From Harmonia axyridis (Eukaryota; Arthropoda; Insecta; Coleoptera; Coccinellidae), in NCBI RefSeq assembly GCF_914767665.1, contig NC_059502.1, positions 6,200,001 to 6,264,000 on the forward strand: a stretch of DNA of 64,000 nucleotides. Direction: 5' to 3'. Position numbers and translations under genes: made by a program. Positions 33,882-45,281 of this stretch are shown here, one piece after another (the stretch's first letter is position 1; every line of letters starts with the position of its first letter). The notes under the pieces were generated by a model. That model ran no database searches, was not told where the DNA came from, and saw only the letters and a list, made by a program, of their open reading frames with translations.

Positions 33882-35316
33882 CAAGATCAAGAGTTCGATG
33901 AATGATTGGTTAAGAGAACCTTTTTTTTTTCTCCTTTTCGGTTGTGTTAGGTTTCCCGATAGAAACCGGAAGATGAAAGCTATTGAATCGATAATAGGGC
34001 GAAGAAATCCTACAAATATCGGACAAAGACTACTGCGATATTATGCAGTTAATCCAGTTGGCTCAAAGGATCATCCCTAGTTGAAATTTCAAATCCCATG
34101 AGATACCGTTGAGAGCCTTTATCTCTAGTTATTTGGATCGATACTCTGGTAACATGTCGCATTTGGGTATGCTAGAGGTTTATTGCATTTTCCTTCGTTT
34201 CATAAACAATATTAGTGAGAATAAGCGGTGAATCTGAAATTACGACCCATCCGTGTATTTTCCTTTGCATTTGTAATGAACCTTTGACCTATTTCCAGAT
34301 GTTTGGACCACCATTTGAGCGATTCTATCTACGAACAGATAGCTCTATGAATTCGTCACAATGTAATTTTCGAATTTTGGGCCAAAAATGATCTCTAACG
34401 ATGTGCTCTATGCTTAATTTGAGCACAGAATCATATAATATTCAAGCAGAACATCGAGGGAAAAAAAGGGAAAATAATTAAAGAAAGAAGTTTTATGATT
34501 CTGATGATCAATTAACAAAAAATTAAGCATTAAGCTTAAAGTTGTTCATGTTTACTTGCCAATTTTCAGCAAGGTTGTATCTGTTGTAACAGAAATATTG
34601 GGTATTTTTTTTTTAATTCTGCTCGAGTTTTCTATGGTTTCGATAATGAATTCGAATTCTCAAGAGAAAAATGTAATAATAATAAAAAAGACATACTGAA
34701 AATTAATAGGAATAATGAAAAAAGCTGCAAGTGAGACACAATGAAAAATTTTTGATGATAACTCTTCCATTTTATATTCACTGAACTCACAGGTTGAACG
34801 ACAAAAAGTTGATACGATAAAATGTCTTTATATCTGGATGGGATAATAAAAGGATTAAAAAGATCTAACGATTAGTCAATGTCTGGCTTTGAAAAGAAGT
34901 TAATAGACTCCTTGAATGAGAAAATATCCACCTCCTACAACTCAGATTAAAGAACTCTGCACGTCCTATGTAAGTTGGCAGATTTAAGGCTTTAGTCGAG
35001 GAGATTCTTCTATCGAACCAGCCCATCCGCTTGTAATAGAGTTTCCTGGGAATTTTCGTCAACCCACTACGATGGAATTAATGAGATTGTGATTCCTTAT
35101 CGGAGAACAGATGGATATTGAATTTTTTTGAGAACATTCGAACACCTTGAAGTGTTTTTTTTATTAAAAGAGGAAGAACATTAAGTATTGTGACTGAAAT
35201 CAGATGGCATGAATTTAACCGGTTATGCTACAAAGTCTGATTACATAACACTCAATATTCGATGATACACCGATTCACGAGATATTCAGCGAAACATCAC
35301 GAGAGCGCAGCTCGAG
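33882..35316. other. Interval with no recognised feature
   Basis: AT-rich. No gene, RNA or repeat that I can support. Confidence 0.3.
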
Positions 35317-36215
35317 TGGTGTTTATTTTGGTTTTTTTTTTTCGAGGTATATAACTTTAAATTGGCATTACTGTTCAAGAAGGCATCCGATTTAACAGCT
35401 GTCAAGTGATTTATTCACAGTTTGGTTTGGCAATTCATCATGAATAGACTCACGCCTGAACAACGCTTGCAAATAGTGCAATTTTATTTCGAAAATAATG
35501 GTTCTGTGCGGAATACTTATCGCGCACTACGTGATATTTTGTTTAGCGATGAAGCGCACTTCTGGTTGAATGGCTACGTCAACAAACAAAACTGCCGCAT
35601 TTGGAGTGAAACTAATCCTCAAGTGTGAGTCGAAACACCGTTTCATCCAGAAAAACTGACTGTTTGGTGCGCTTTATGGGTTGGTGGAATCATTGGTCCG
35701 TACTTCTTCAAAAACGATGATGGCTAGAACGTTACAGTCAATGGTGATCGGTATAAAGCCATGATTACTAACTTTTTCATTCATGAATTGAACAACCTTG
35801 ATGTCCAGGAGCTGTGGTTCCAACAAGATGGCGCAAAATGTCACACAGCTCGTGCCACAATCGATTTATTGAAAGACACGTTTGGTGACCGCCTAATTTC
35901 ACATTTGGACCTGTGAATTGGCCTCCAAGATATTGTGATTTAACACCGCTAGACTACTTTCTGTGGGGCTATGTAAAGTCATTGGTCTATGCGGATAAGC
36001 CACAAATCCTTGACCATTTGGAAGAGGGTCATCGAAAATTGGACGTCCAGATTGGACTACATCCGAGCCAGCCGTGGCGGTCATATGCCAGAAATCATAT
36101 TAAAAATGTAATGCCACAAGATTATCTTGCGAATGAATAAAATTCATGTCAATCGAATAATTCATTGTTGTTTTATTACAATTCAAAGTTCTATAGCTAT
36201 AAAAAAAACACCCGT
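35317..36215 (+). mobile_element. rosa-like DD41D mariner, copy B
   Basis: The 5' terminus is degraded (GTGGTGTTTATTTTGG); the 3' end AAAAAAAACACCCGT|TA is intact. It encodes the clearest fused N-terminus: MNRLTPEQRLQIVQFYFENN, GSVRNTYRALR, then at once DILFSDEAHFWLNG (35439-35628), with the helix-turn-helix remainder and linker missing. It then carries stops. The C-terminal part also has a 40-bp deletion near 36027. Confidence 0.85.
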
Positions 36216-37374
36216 TATAACGAATGATTTAAATAAGTTTAACCAACGCACTACATTTTGATAGTTCAATGACATTTCAATGAGCTTGACTTTTATTTTT
36301 TGACGTACTACTACTATCTACTTACCAAAGCGTATAATCTGAATAGAGAAAATATCGTCTAACACTCGTTGCGGAAGGCAATTCCATTGGAATAAAAGCC
36401 CATTCTGCAACTTGTTTGAGAATATACTGTTCAAGTCCTTGAGCTCTTGAAAAGACATCCTTAAAATATGAGTGGATCTTTAGCTACTGATGATGACAAA
36501 ACTTTAAAAAAAATCCATAAACAGAAAAATGAAGTAACTTCAGCCTTTGAGATAATTACCATCCCTGGATGTTTCTTATCGAACTCTGTTTTCATAATAA
36601 AATCATTCCATTCCAACCGCAATTGTTGGAATTTCCCTTTATACGGTAATTTCATCTGTCCTCCCAAAAAAACCTTTCATTTCGAGTTTTTTTTCTGTTG
36701 TTGTTCCCAGATTAATGAAAAGACCGAGACTGAGGCAGCTTTATAGAGAAACTTGATTAATGCACAACGAAATACAATAACGGAAATCTGAAGAAAATAG
36801 GGCACATTATAAGGACCCTTCAGTTGAACTGTCGCCAAGTAGAAATAAGGAGACAGATCCGCCGAAAGTCATATGAAAGTGCCTCTGCCATTGTAAAAAG
36901 AATACATTGAGAGATATAAATAAGAAACGGTTCCACTTGAGAGCCCCAACATTAATACTCTTGTTGAACGTTTCCACTCCTTTGTCTTGTTTTTCATTTT
37001 TTTTTTATTTGGGTCGTGAGTGGGCTGGGAACCAACGGACGTGGAAGAGGCAAGAAATCTCTTTATCTGTAGCAGAAGATTAATTCGTTTATGGGAGAGG
37101 CTTTCATTTTTTTGGACGGTTGGGGACGTCATGGTTAAATCTTTTCAAGCTTCATATTTGAGGTATATATGATTTTCTGCAACTTCCACATATTTGTATT
37201 TCTCCTTTTTTTTCGTTTCATGGATTTTATACTGTAATAGTGAATTGGTAAATCAACTTTGTATACCTCATCCATATTTATTGTATAACTGTTATGTATT
37301 TCAATGCAGTTAAATCCCCCTACTATATAAAAATGGGAATTCTTGCATATTGGTATTCTGATAGGAAGTTCATA
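36216..37374. other. Interval with no recognised feature
   Basis: AT-rich with no defensible gene. Open frames at 36468-36746 and 36869-37132 have no known motif. Confidence 0.3.
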
Positions 37375-37920
37375 AAATCCTTTCAATGGACCACAATCTT
37401 TCTGTGGCATGAGAGAAAATCAAGTTTTAAGAAAGAGTTTCAAGAGTATGAGGAAACCGTACACTGGTGGAATATTCCAGCCATGCAATACTCCCAAGAG
37501 ATTATTCAGAGCTTCGATATTTCAAGATCCAAAAGTATTTGGATGCTTCAATTGCTCATTATAGTCTCCTCACCAACCGAAGAGACCAAGAGGCCAATAT
37601 ATTAACCAGCACAAACGTTTCTTAGTGGACCACAAATCTGTCAGTGGCATGAGAAAATAAAGTTATAAGAAAGAGTTCAAAGAGGACATAGAAGGATCAA
37701 TACTCTGATGGAATCTTCCAAGCATGGATTACTCCAAATAGTTTCCTCGGAACTTCAATACTGTACAATCTTAGTAGGTACATACTACAACTCCTCAGCC
37801 ACCTCAGAAAGCACCTACTCGGAATAGGGATATCAGCAACTGTGGATTTCAGATTCTTCTTGTAAGAGGAAAAAACTTTTAATCTTCTGGTCATGCCTCG
37901 CTATTGTCAGCCTAAGCAAA
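37375..37920 (+). pseudogene. Degraded LINE 3' segments
   Basis: The frame at 37400-37500 reads HERKSSFKKEFQEYEETVHW, resembling the KKEFQEEEKTERETFW linker downstream of RNase H in the remnant at 23900-24000. A second similar block starts at 37620 (GTGGACCACAAATCTGTCAG against GGACCACAATCTTTCTGTGG at 37387). So two diverged, tandemly placed pieces of the same LINE region are present. No intact frame. Confidence 0.45.
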
Positions 37921-38436
37921 CAATCCTTTGTACTACAAATTTTAAGAAGAGAGAGAATGTAACCTCTTTGAAGCTACTCCAGATGATGGAATTCATTGGA
38001 ACGAAAGAAATCGAATTATTAAGAACATATTAGTTTTGCTGGTTGAGCCTGGTAATAGTTTAGGTTATTGTGATCATTCTCATTGATTCCTGGATTCTTC
38101 AATACTGTCTTCTAGTCTTTAGCTGTCTGAGATCGGTAACTCTTGATATTCGCTTTGCCGTAAGCTTTTGATTTGAAAACATTTTTATGTGTCTACTGAG
38201 AAGTGAGAAGTGACATTTATATGGAAGGAATATCTCTGCTACATCAGTCTCAGCGAATATCAATTTCATTGTGTACACGAATCATCATCATAAGCAATTG
38301 AACCTACTATACTTTTATATTTGATATACATATCAATTATTTTGTTAATGAATTTATTTGAATTTTCTTTTCATTGCTTCTTGATTTTTGTGGAATTGTA
38401 TTATTGTGGAGACCCTAAATCAAGTGTTAGTATGTA
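37921..38436. other. Interval with no recognised feature
   Basis: AT-rich, no supported feature. Confidence 0.3.
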
Positions 38437-38641
38437 GTGTCACTGCCTACTAACAGGTGCCGTTATGGGTTTCCGCTTCAAACCACTTTAGCCCCGGAGG
38501 GTTTAAAGGGGTCATGGAGTTGCAGCAGAGTCACCTATCCACGATTATGTGAGAGGATGTGTCTTGGGCAGAGATCGCTAAATAGCCTAACTGATGAGTC
38601 CACCAGCGATCTCGGGAAGAAATACCAAGACTCGCCAAAGG
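38437..38641 (+). repeat. Hammerhead-bearing repeat with intact CTGATGA core
   Basis: Plus strand. Starts TGTCACTGCCTACTAACAGG, has ATGGGTTTCCGCTTC where other copies have GGGTATCGCGC, then CAGCAGAGTCACC and GAGAGGATGTGTCTTGGGCA shared with the copies at 20.1 and 49.2 kb, then the hammerhead. After GAAATACCAA about 45 bases present in the 3.6- and 20.1-kb copies are deleted, removing the downstream cleavage-site segment. It ends GACTCGCCAAAG. Confidence 0.65.
38591..38626 (+). ncRNA. Hammerhead ribozyme core (decayed)
   Basis: CTGATGA (38591-38597), stem II 5' side GTCC (38598-38601), a loop of about 13 nt, stem II 3' side GGGAA (38614-38618) and GAAA (38619-38622) followed by TACC. This is the hammerhead catalytic core CUGANGA-stem II-GAAA. 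The base just before GAAA is A here, but C in the copies at 3.6 and 20.1 kb (GACGAAA), where it pairs with the G after CTGATGA. The TAAATAG just upstream (38580-38586) is complementary to CTATTTA downstream of the core in the 20.1-kb copy, consistent with stem I. This copy lacks the cleavage site. Confidence 0.6.
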
Positions 38642-39369
38642 TAAGATACTCTACTGACGCCATTTGCTCAACAACCAGCTACTGTTTTGGCAACAGATAC
38701 CGTGAGTAATCCAGAAAACAGAATCGTATGAAAATGGAAATAATTATTCGAATTTTCTTTATGTCACTTTCCACAATTTCCACTGTTTTCCACGGATTCT
38801 GACAGCTCCAAAGTTGTATTACCCGAAGGAGATTGTTTTCCACCGTTAAGTTGCACAACTTGGACGTCTCCACCCCTTTTGTTTGATGTCAGAAAAGACG
38901 TGCCGTGTCGTTTCACTTTTCCCCGGGAAATTTCGACGTGGAAAGTCTGAGACGAGGCGGCTCGCCCGGAAAATGCCGGGGATCGATGGAAATCCAGAAT
39001 TCGCCCAAATGAGCCTTCTGGGTTCTCTGCATTTTATTATAACCCGAATGAATGGGCGGATTGATGAAGCGGAATGGAGAAAAAAGTTTCGGGGATTCTT
39101 GGCGGTATATTTATTCATCTCTGGCTTGAATTCAGCGTCTCGAAGGTTGGACCGTAGATGGCTCTTTCATCGTTATGAGCTCTTCGGATCGTTCGGTTGA
39201 GATTCTAGTCGTTTTGGTTTATTGTTTCCGATAATGAAGCTTCGGGATCGTTGAATAAGGCTGAAAAATTCAACTATCTGACGGAATTGTGTTCTAGATG
39301 TTGCGAAATGAAAGCCAGAAATTCGAGAAAAGTGCTGACTTGGCGACAGAAGATTTGGAGCGTTATCTC
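38642..39369. other. Non-coding interval with a GC-rich patch near 38890-39080
   Basis: GC- and CpG-richer block, with long frames on both strands and no motif. No gene supported. Confidence 0.3.
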
Positions 39370-39660
39370 TAGGGATTCATCAAGCTAAGTTGATTGACAT
39401 TTTAACCAACTACTTGACTTGAAAATCAAGCTCGTGAAAAATTACATACTTGAGCTTGATTTGACTTGATTTTAGATATGCATTGCTTGACTTGATATCA
39501 AGCTACTTGATATTACTTGAGCTTGAAATGCTCGCGTCGCACTACATATATTTCTGCAATCTAATGCGCACTTAGAATAAACAAGGAGATTCCTCGAGGG
39601 CCAAGAGACTGAAGCATTCGCCAGTGTGACTTAATTAGTAGTTTTTTCACATTTGTTTGG
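39370..39660. repeat. hAT-type TCAAG repeat, right-end fragment
   Basis: Begins TAGGGATTCATCAAG and continues with the same order of words as the inverse of 25610-25888, including a shared non-TCAAG block (GAGACTGAAGCATTCG). Truncated at about 39660. Confidence 0.7.
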
Positions 39661-39781
39661 AATTTTGTGGGAGTTTGCAGCCCCAAAGCCCCCCTAGCTG
39701 CGCAAGTGACCAATTAAATCGAATTAGCTGAAGAATTTCTCAAAAAAAACCTCATCTTTTCAGTTCATTATTGGCTCAGAA

Positions 39782-40240
39782 TACGATCTATTAGTGATGA
39801 CGTCACACACCACAATTCTAGTTGTCCTGTCAGTGTTCGGAATCCAAACAAACAAATTGTCATTCAAATTAGTACGTTGTCGTTGAAGAAATTAGCTTAT
39901 TTTGATGAATAAGATTATTTAAGGAACGATTTTACTATCAATTGATAAATAGAAGGAACGAGATTAATGCCAGTAAGTTCGAACTTGAAGTTCAACTAAT
40001 AAACACGGCTTTTTACAAAATCTGGGGAATGATACAGGATTCAAACTTACTGGTATCAACCTCGTTCTATCTGTCTATCAATTAATACTGAAATCGTTCC
40101 TCAAATACTCTTATTTACGAAAATGAGCCAATTCCTTCAACGACACCGTACTAATTTGAATGACAATTTATTTGTTTGGATTCCGAACACTGACAGGAGA
40201 ATCAAAATGGCGGTGTGTGACGTCACACCAATAAAGCGTA
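39782..40240. repeat. Palindromic foldback MITE B, copy 2
   Basis: Ends TACGATCTATTAGTGATG and CACACCAATAAAGCGTA; TGACGTC(A) palindromes sit just inside both. The centre is in reverse orientation relative to copy 1 at 20623. Arms of about 200 bp remain highly similar to each other. Confidence 0.8.
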
Positions 40241-41146
40241 TTCGACTGAAATTTTGACTAGACGGTTAAAAAGTCCGTGATTTTTCACTGCATTTTTTAA
40301 TGCGAATACCTACATAACTTATCGCACGATAAATGTGGCTAGCGAGCATGAATATTTTTACGCGCCGCTTGAAGTGGGAATCCTGGAAAACGTTTAAAAC
40401 TACGAGCGTTACGGAAATGTTTTGTATTTGGGCGGCATAAATGAGGGAGGTGGGAGAATCCGGGAGCGTTTCCGGTCCGCTAAGTTCGGTATTGTCGACT
40501 GGGGGTGGATGTGTACGAGTTACCTTTGTCAGAGTTAATTTTCTTCGGCTCTACTTCTTACTTTTACGCATTCGCGTGTCAGCGAAGCCGAATGGCAGTG
40601 TAGGCTTTGTCGTGAGGGAGATTCGAGCGATTCGGGAGGAGGGTACAGTGGAAAAGTCTTGCCAGAAAAGGATAAGGGTTGTTTTTTCAATTCTTGCAGC
40701 TATCGGAATCTCATTGATGACTTTTTTCGTGAACGTGAAAAATGTCGACAGTTCCGAATGTTGAAAATTGATTTCACTTTTTCGTTCGCTTACAAGCGCA
40801 CAAAAGGTACTCTTTATATGCTTATGAACAATGAAATAACATGACTTTATGTCATGTAAACTTAAACAGAATAAGTAAATATTAGTTGCACTTTTCAATT
40901 TTATCAGCGAAGATAATCAATGGTGAGATTACTATTAATCAAAGTTGTTCACAGCCAATTTCATAATTCTCTTGATTCACCTATTTGTTGATCCAACAGA
41001 ATTCTGAGCAGAAATGGAATTGTTTGCTACAAAATTTCTCTCGACTCCTGACTTTCTAAGGTAATTTTATTATATCATTATCGACAGGATAAACTGTTGA
41101 TTGCAGCAGATTTATTGCAGCAACAAATGCTGCTGTAATTGTTGCA
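40241..41146. other. Interval with no recognised feature
   Basis: A GC-richer part is at 40380-40660. An open frame (40441-40764) has no domain that I recognise. No gene supported. Confidence 0.3.
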
Positions 41147-42361
41147 AGGAATTCACGGCTTGGCTTGATTTCGAGTCAAGTAGTAGTTTTTCAATCTCAA
41201 GTCAAGTCAAGTATTTATCTATCAGGTACTTGAATCATATCAAGCTACATGATTTTTAGCTGTTTCATTGTGTAGTCTAACATGAATGAAAAAAATGATG
41301 AAATGAAAAGAAACCTTGCAAAAACACTCTTTTTTATTAAACCTATTGTGAAGGGTTTTTTTTTAGAGCTATAGAACTTTAAATTGCAATAAAACAATGA
41401 TGGATTATTCAATTGACATGAATTTTATTTACCCGCAAGATAATCTTGTGGCATTAGATTTTAACTATGATTTCTGGTATATGACCGCCACGGCTGGCTC
41501 GGATGTAGTCCAATCTGGACGTCCAATTTTCGATGACTTTTTACAACATTTGTGGCCGTATATCGGCAATAACACGGCGAATGTTGTCTTCCAAATGGTC
41601 AAGGCTTTGTGGCTTATCCGCATAGACCAATGACTTTACATAGCCCCACAGAAATTAGTCTAGCCGTGTTAGATCATAAGATCTTGGAGGCCAATTCACA
41701 GGTCCAAAACGTGAAATAAGGCGGTCAAAAGCGTGTCTTTCAAAAAATCGATTGTGGCACGAACTGTCTGACATCTTGCGCCGTCTTGTTGGAACCACAG
41801 CTCTTTGACATCATGGTTGTTCAATTCAGGAATGAAAAAGTTAGTAATCATGGCTCTATACCGATCACCATTGACTGTAACGTTCTAGTCATCATCGTTT
41901 TTGAAGAAGTACGGACTAATGATTCCACCAGCCCATAAAATGCACCAAACAGTAAGTTTTTCTGAATGTAACGGTGTTTCGACATACACTTGAGGATTAG
42001 CTTCACTCCAAATGCAGCAGTTTTGTTTGTTGACGTAGCCATTCAACCAGAAGTGCGCTTCATCGCTAAACAAAATAAAATGGACGTAGTGCGCGATACG
42101 TATTCCGCACAGAACCATTATTTTCGAAACAAAATTGCACTATTTGCAAGCGTTGTCCAGGCGTGAGTCTATTCATGATGAATTGCCAAACCAAACTGAG
42201 AATAAATCACTTGACAGCTGTTGAATCGGTCTTGAACAGTAATGCCAACTTAAAGTTTTATACCTCGAAAAAAAACACCTGTTATGTAATTTTTCATGAG
42301 CTTGATTTTCAAGTCAAGTAGTTGGTTAAAATATCAAGCTACTTGGCTTGATGAATCCCTA
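41147..42361. mobile_element. hAT-type TCAAG MITE split by a rosa-like insertion
   Basis: Left part 41147-41350 matches 24250-24449; right part 42282-42361 matches 25806-25888 and ends GGCTTGATGAATCCCTA. Between them sits rosa-like copy C. Without it the hAT piece would be about 285 bp, a deletion derivative of the longer hAT element. Confidence 0.75.
41351..42281 (-). mobile_element. rosa-like DD41D mariner, copy C (nested)
   Basis: Minus strand. The 3' terminus is at 41351 (AAGGGTTTTTTTTT) and the 5' terminus ends at 42281 (AAAACACCTGT, then TA). Carries the common internal deletion (ALR fused to HFILFSDEAHFW across 42020-42120). FSDEAHFWLNGYVNKQNC is intact; later parts have stops and frameshifts. 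Confidence 0.85.
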
Positions 42362-42949
42362 CTTCCCTCATATTGATTCTATTGATATTATTGCATAGAA
42401 TTTTTACATATTGACACTCACAAAGATAACCCATCCATCCTCAGTGGCCAAAACCAAATTCACCGGACCGGAAACATTCCCCCCCCCCCTATTCATGCCA
42501 CCCAAAAACAAAACACTTCCGAATCCCGTAACGGCCACCAGTTCTAAACGTTTTCCAGGAATCCTTCCTCAAGCGGCGCGTGAAAATATTCATGCCAGTA
42601 GCATTTACGCTAGCGTAATATTTCGTGCGATAAGTTACGGGTGCGTATAAAGTACGAAAAAAATTTTCGCCTAATGCCTTTTCGGTCTTTCGAACGCCGC
42701 TATATTTCGGTCGTAAATTCATCACCGCGTGACGTTCCCGACGCAGTCGGGACGCGGACAGTTATCATGGTACGCGGGTTTTTGACGTGAATGTTCCACG
42801 CAGATATTGCCGGGAGTTTCAGGTGTAACGGGGATAAAAATTAAATTCTGGAGAGAAAATCCTACCGTGGGTGGAGAGCTTTAGCTTGCTCATCATTGGA
42901 TAGTTGGTCGAGTTTTACTGATTGAGTTGGAAAATACCTCAGGGTGATG
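42362..42949. other. Non-coding interval, GC-rich in the middle
   Basis: CpG-containing block at about 42440-42850 with overlapping frames and no motif; includes a run of ten C at 42480-42489. No gene supported. Confidence 0.3.
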
Positions 42950-43514
42950 AACATCGATAGAGGGAGCATATGTCTTTTTCAGTAAGCAAATTTGTCCCCA
43001 ACATGGAATATCAAATTTGACAAAAAGCGCGTGGAAATGAAAACATACCAGTGATACGATATTCCAATCAATTCGCGAGTTTCTCCAAGAAGAACGTACT
43101 TATTATGTCCCATAGTGAATCAACGTTTCATATCAACTCGAAATATATTGAGATGAATACCTAAATATATCAGAAATTCAGAAAACAAACTTCAAGCGCG
43201 CCAAACGACGTGAAACAACCGATGACACTAGGTGAGCAAAAGTTGCCAAACCTTGGATTTCAGCAGGTACATACAGAAAATAATACAAATTCTGCTTATT
43301 ATGAATTCGACAGTTAGGAAAAATACCGGATTCTAAATATTCAAATTTGCATATTTAATCGGGAATCACTCAAATAAATATATTTCATTGAATATAATGC
43401 ACATTCATAACGATATAGTAAAATTGTGGATTTGAAAATATATCAGAATCCGACAACGTAAAATAACCATGTTGGGGACATGTCAAAATTGCGTATACTT
43501 CCTCTATCTATGTT
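42950..43514. repeat. MITE-like repeat A, copy 2
   Basis: Starts AACATCGATAGAGGGAGCAT and ends CCTCTATCTATGTT. It is the reverse complement of 2856-3395 along its whole length with moderate divergence. Confidence 0.75.
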
Positions 43515-43539
43515 TAATACTCATGGAAAATACTAAACA

Positions 43540-43690
43540 CGTGAACTCGAGAGCTTTTGAGCTCTGGTTCATTTGAACCTGGATCTGGAAGGCGAGCTGT
43601 AAATCACGTTATGTAGAGAAAGGCTCTGATTGGGGCACAATAGACCATCAGGTTGCAGTGAAACGGAACCTCCAAATTAAATCTATCTAT
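43540..43690 (+). pseudogene. LINE C-terminal fragment
   Basis: TGGAAGGCGAGCTGTAAATC, ATTGGGGCACAATAGACCAT and CAGGTTGCAGTG match, in the same order, the end of the LINE remnants at 23519-23610 and 48835-48900 (read on their coding strand). Coding is destroyed. Confidence 0.6.
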
Positions 43691-43734
43691 ATATCTCTCT
43701 CCATCTGGGCAGTTATAACATTCGAAGCTGTCAT

Positions 43735-43950
43735 ATTTTGACATCTGACAAGTAATAACTACGCCATTACGAAAAATAGAACGATCCACATTTTAACAAC
43801 GTATTGAAATTGTTGAAATTCGATTCATTGTCGATTTTGAGAATTAGGCTGATGATTTTTTTTTGGCCGGATTTAGAATATATCGATGTGGACGATTCTT
43901 ATTGTTAACAAGTCTTCTGGATCATGAACTCTTCGTTACAACGTCATTTT
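43735..43950 (+). repeat. Fragment related to the 32.2-kb transposon remnant
   Basis: TGACAAGTAATAACTACGCC and CATTACGAAAAATAGAACGA parallel CACAAGTAGAAACTACGCC and CATTACTAATAATGGAAGAT at 32300-32335. The match fades downstream. Confidence 0.35.
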
Positions 43951-44010
43951 CTGAATCTGATCCCTATCTATGTTTATTATTTCGAGGGTGGAACGAATTA
44001 AGGAGTTAGT

Positions 44011-44319
44011 ACAGGGTGTTCTTTTTCGAGGTATATAACTATAAGTTGGCATTACTGTTCAATATGGCGACCGATTTGATAGCTGTCAAGTGATTTATTC
44101 TCAGTTTGGTTTGGCAATTCCTCATGAATAGACTCATGCCTGAACAACGCTTGCAAATAATGCAATTTCATTTCGAAAATAATGGTTCTGTGCGGAATAC
44201 GTATCGCGCACTACGTCTATTTTTTTTTTGTTTAGCGAAGAAGCGCACTTCTGGTTGAATGACTAATTCAACAAACAAAACTGCCGCATTTGGAGTGAAG
44301 CTAATCCTCAAGTGTATGT
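44011..44319 (+). mobile_element. rosa-like DD41D mariner, copy D (3' truncated)
   Basis: 5' terminus ACAGGGTGTTCTTTTTCGAG at 44011. Contains the N-terminal fragment and the common deletion junction, then stops at ...CTCAAGTGTATGTC (44319). Unrelated sequence follows, including a weak 14-bp inverted repeat (44334-44347 with 44395-44408). Confidence 0.8.
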
Positions 44320-45281
44320 CCTGAAGACAATATTACAGTGACTGAATGAAATGGGCCTTACATTTTGAATAAATCCCAAAAATCACTGTGGTTTATTGAG
44401 TCACTGTAGAAATCTCATCTTTCGAGCGCCATCAAGTGGAATATTATTCAAAATTATATGTCCATAAATAGAATCCACTCTAAGAGGTACAAATAAAACC
44501 GAAACAATCTTCCCTAAAACGGTATACACCAATTAATTACAACTCGCAAGTCACTTCAACTCCAAAACATACATTTCCGACTCCCAAACCTCTTCTATAC
44601 ATAAAACCCACCGCTTTTGATGCCATCGCAGCATGATAAAACTATGAAACTAACATCTTCATAATTCCGAATCCGACCCAGGCTAATCAACCTTTGCTCG
44701 CTGAACTTTTTCAGGTTCCCCTTGTCGACACATTTCTCTGATATCCTGTGCTTCTGGGGAGAATTAAGGATGTGCAGCTGAAACAGCCTGCGGTAATGCC
44801 AGCTCTGGGAGGCACCAACGCTGTGAAAAATTCAGGAGTCGTTTCATATTTTATACATGAGGGATTAGGTCTATTTTTACTTTCGAAAGAAGTTCGCTAC
44901 TTGAGATAAACTGTAGCACGTCAAATTTCACGAGAGCCGCATAATGAGAGAGTTGAAGGTGGCCTTGGATGATGGAACGTGAGCTTCGGAAGTTATCGAG
45001 TCGATCTGGATGGGGAAAGAGTTTGTGAATCTGAACATGAATTTCTGGAATGCAATGAGCTACTATTGTATTATTGAAGTTATTCGTTAAATTATAAATA
45101 TGTGGGTACGGTGTGTATGCTACCCAAAATACCTCAATATAATTAACTAATCAGAGATTGTTGGGATGTTGTTAGGTATGTATGGAAACTGTGTCGAATG
45201 AGCTCACAAACAATTTCTACTGAAAGAGGTTTGCAAATGGAGATTCGGTGAAACTTGTGGCATGAAATAGAGCTTTTTATA
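44320..45281. other. Interval with no recognised feature
   Basis: AT-rich to moderate composition. No gene supported. Confidence 0.3.

Noticed and set aside
40441..40764. 107-codon plus-strand frame starting MREVGESGSVSG
   Set aside because: Plausible start but no known domain, no codon bias and an overlapping antisense frame; not supported.
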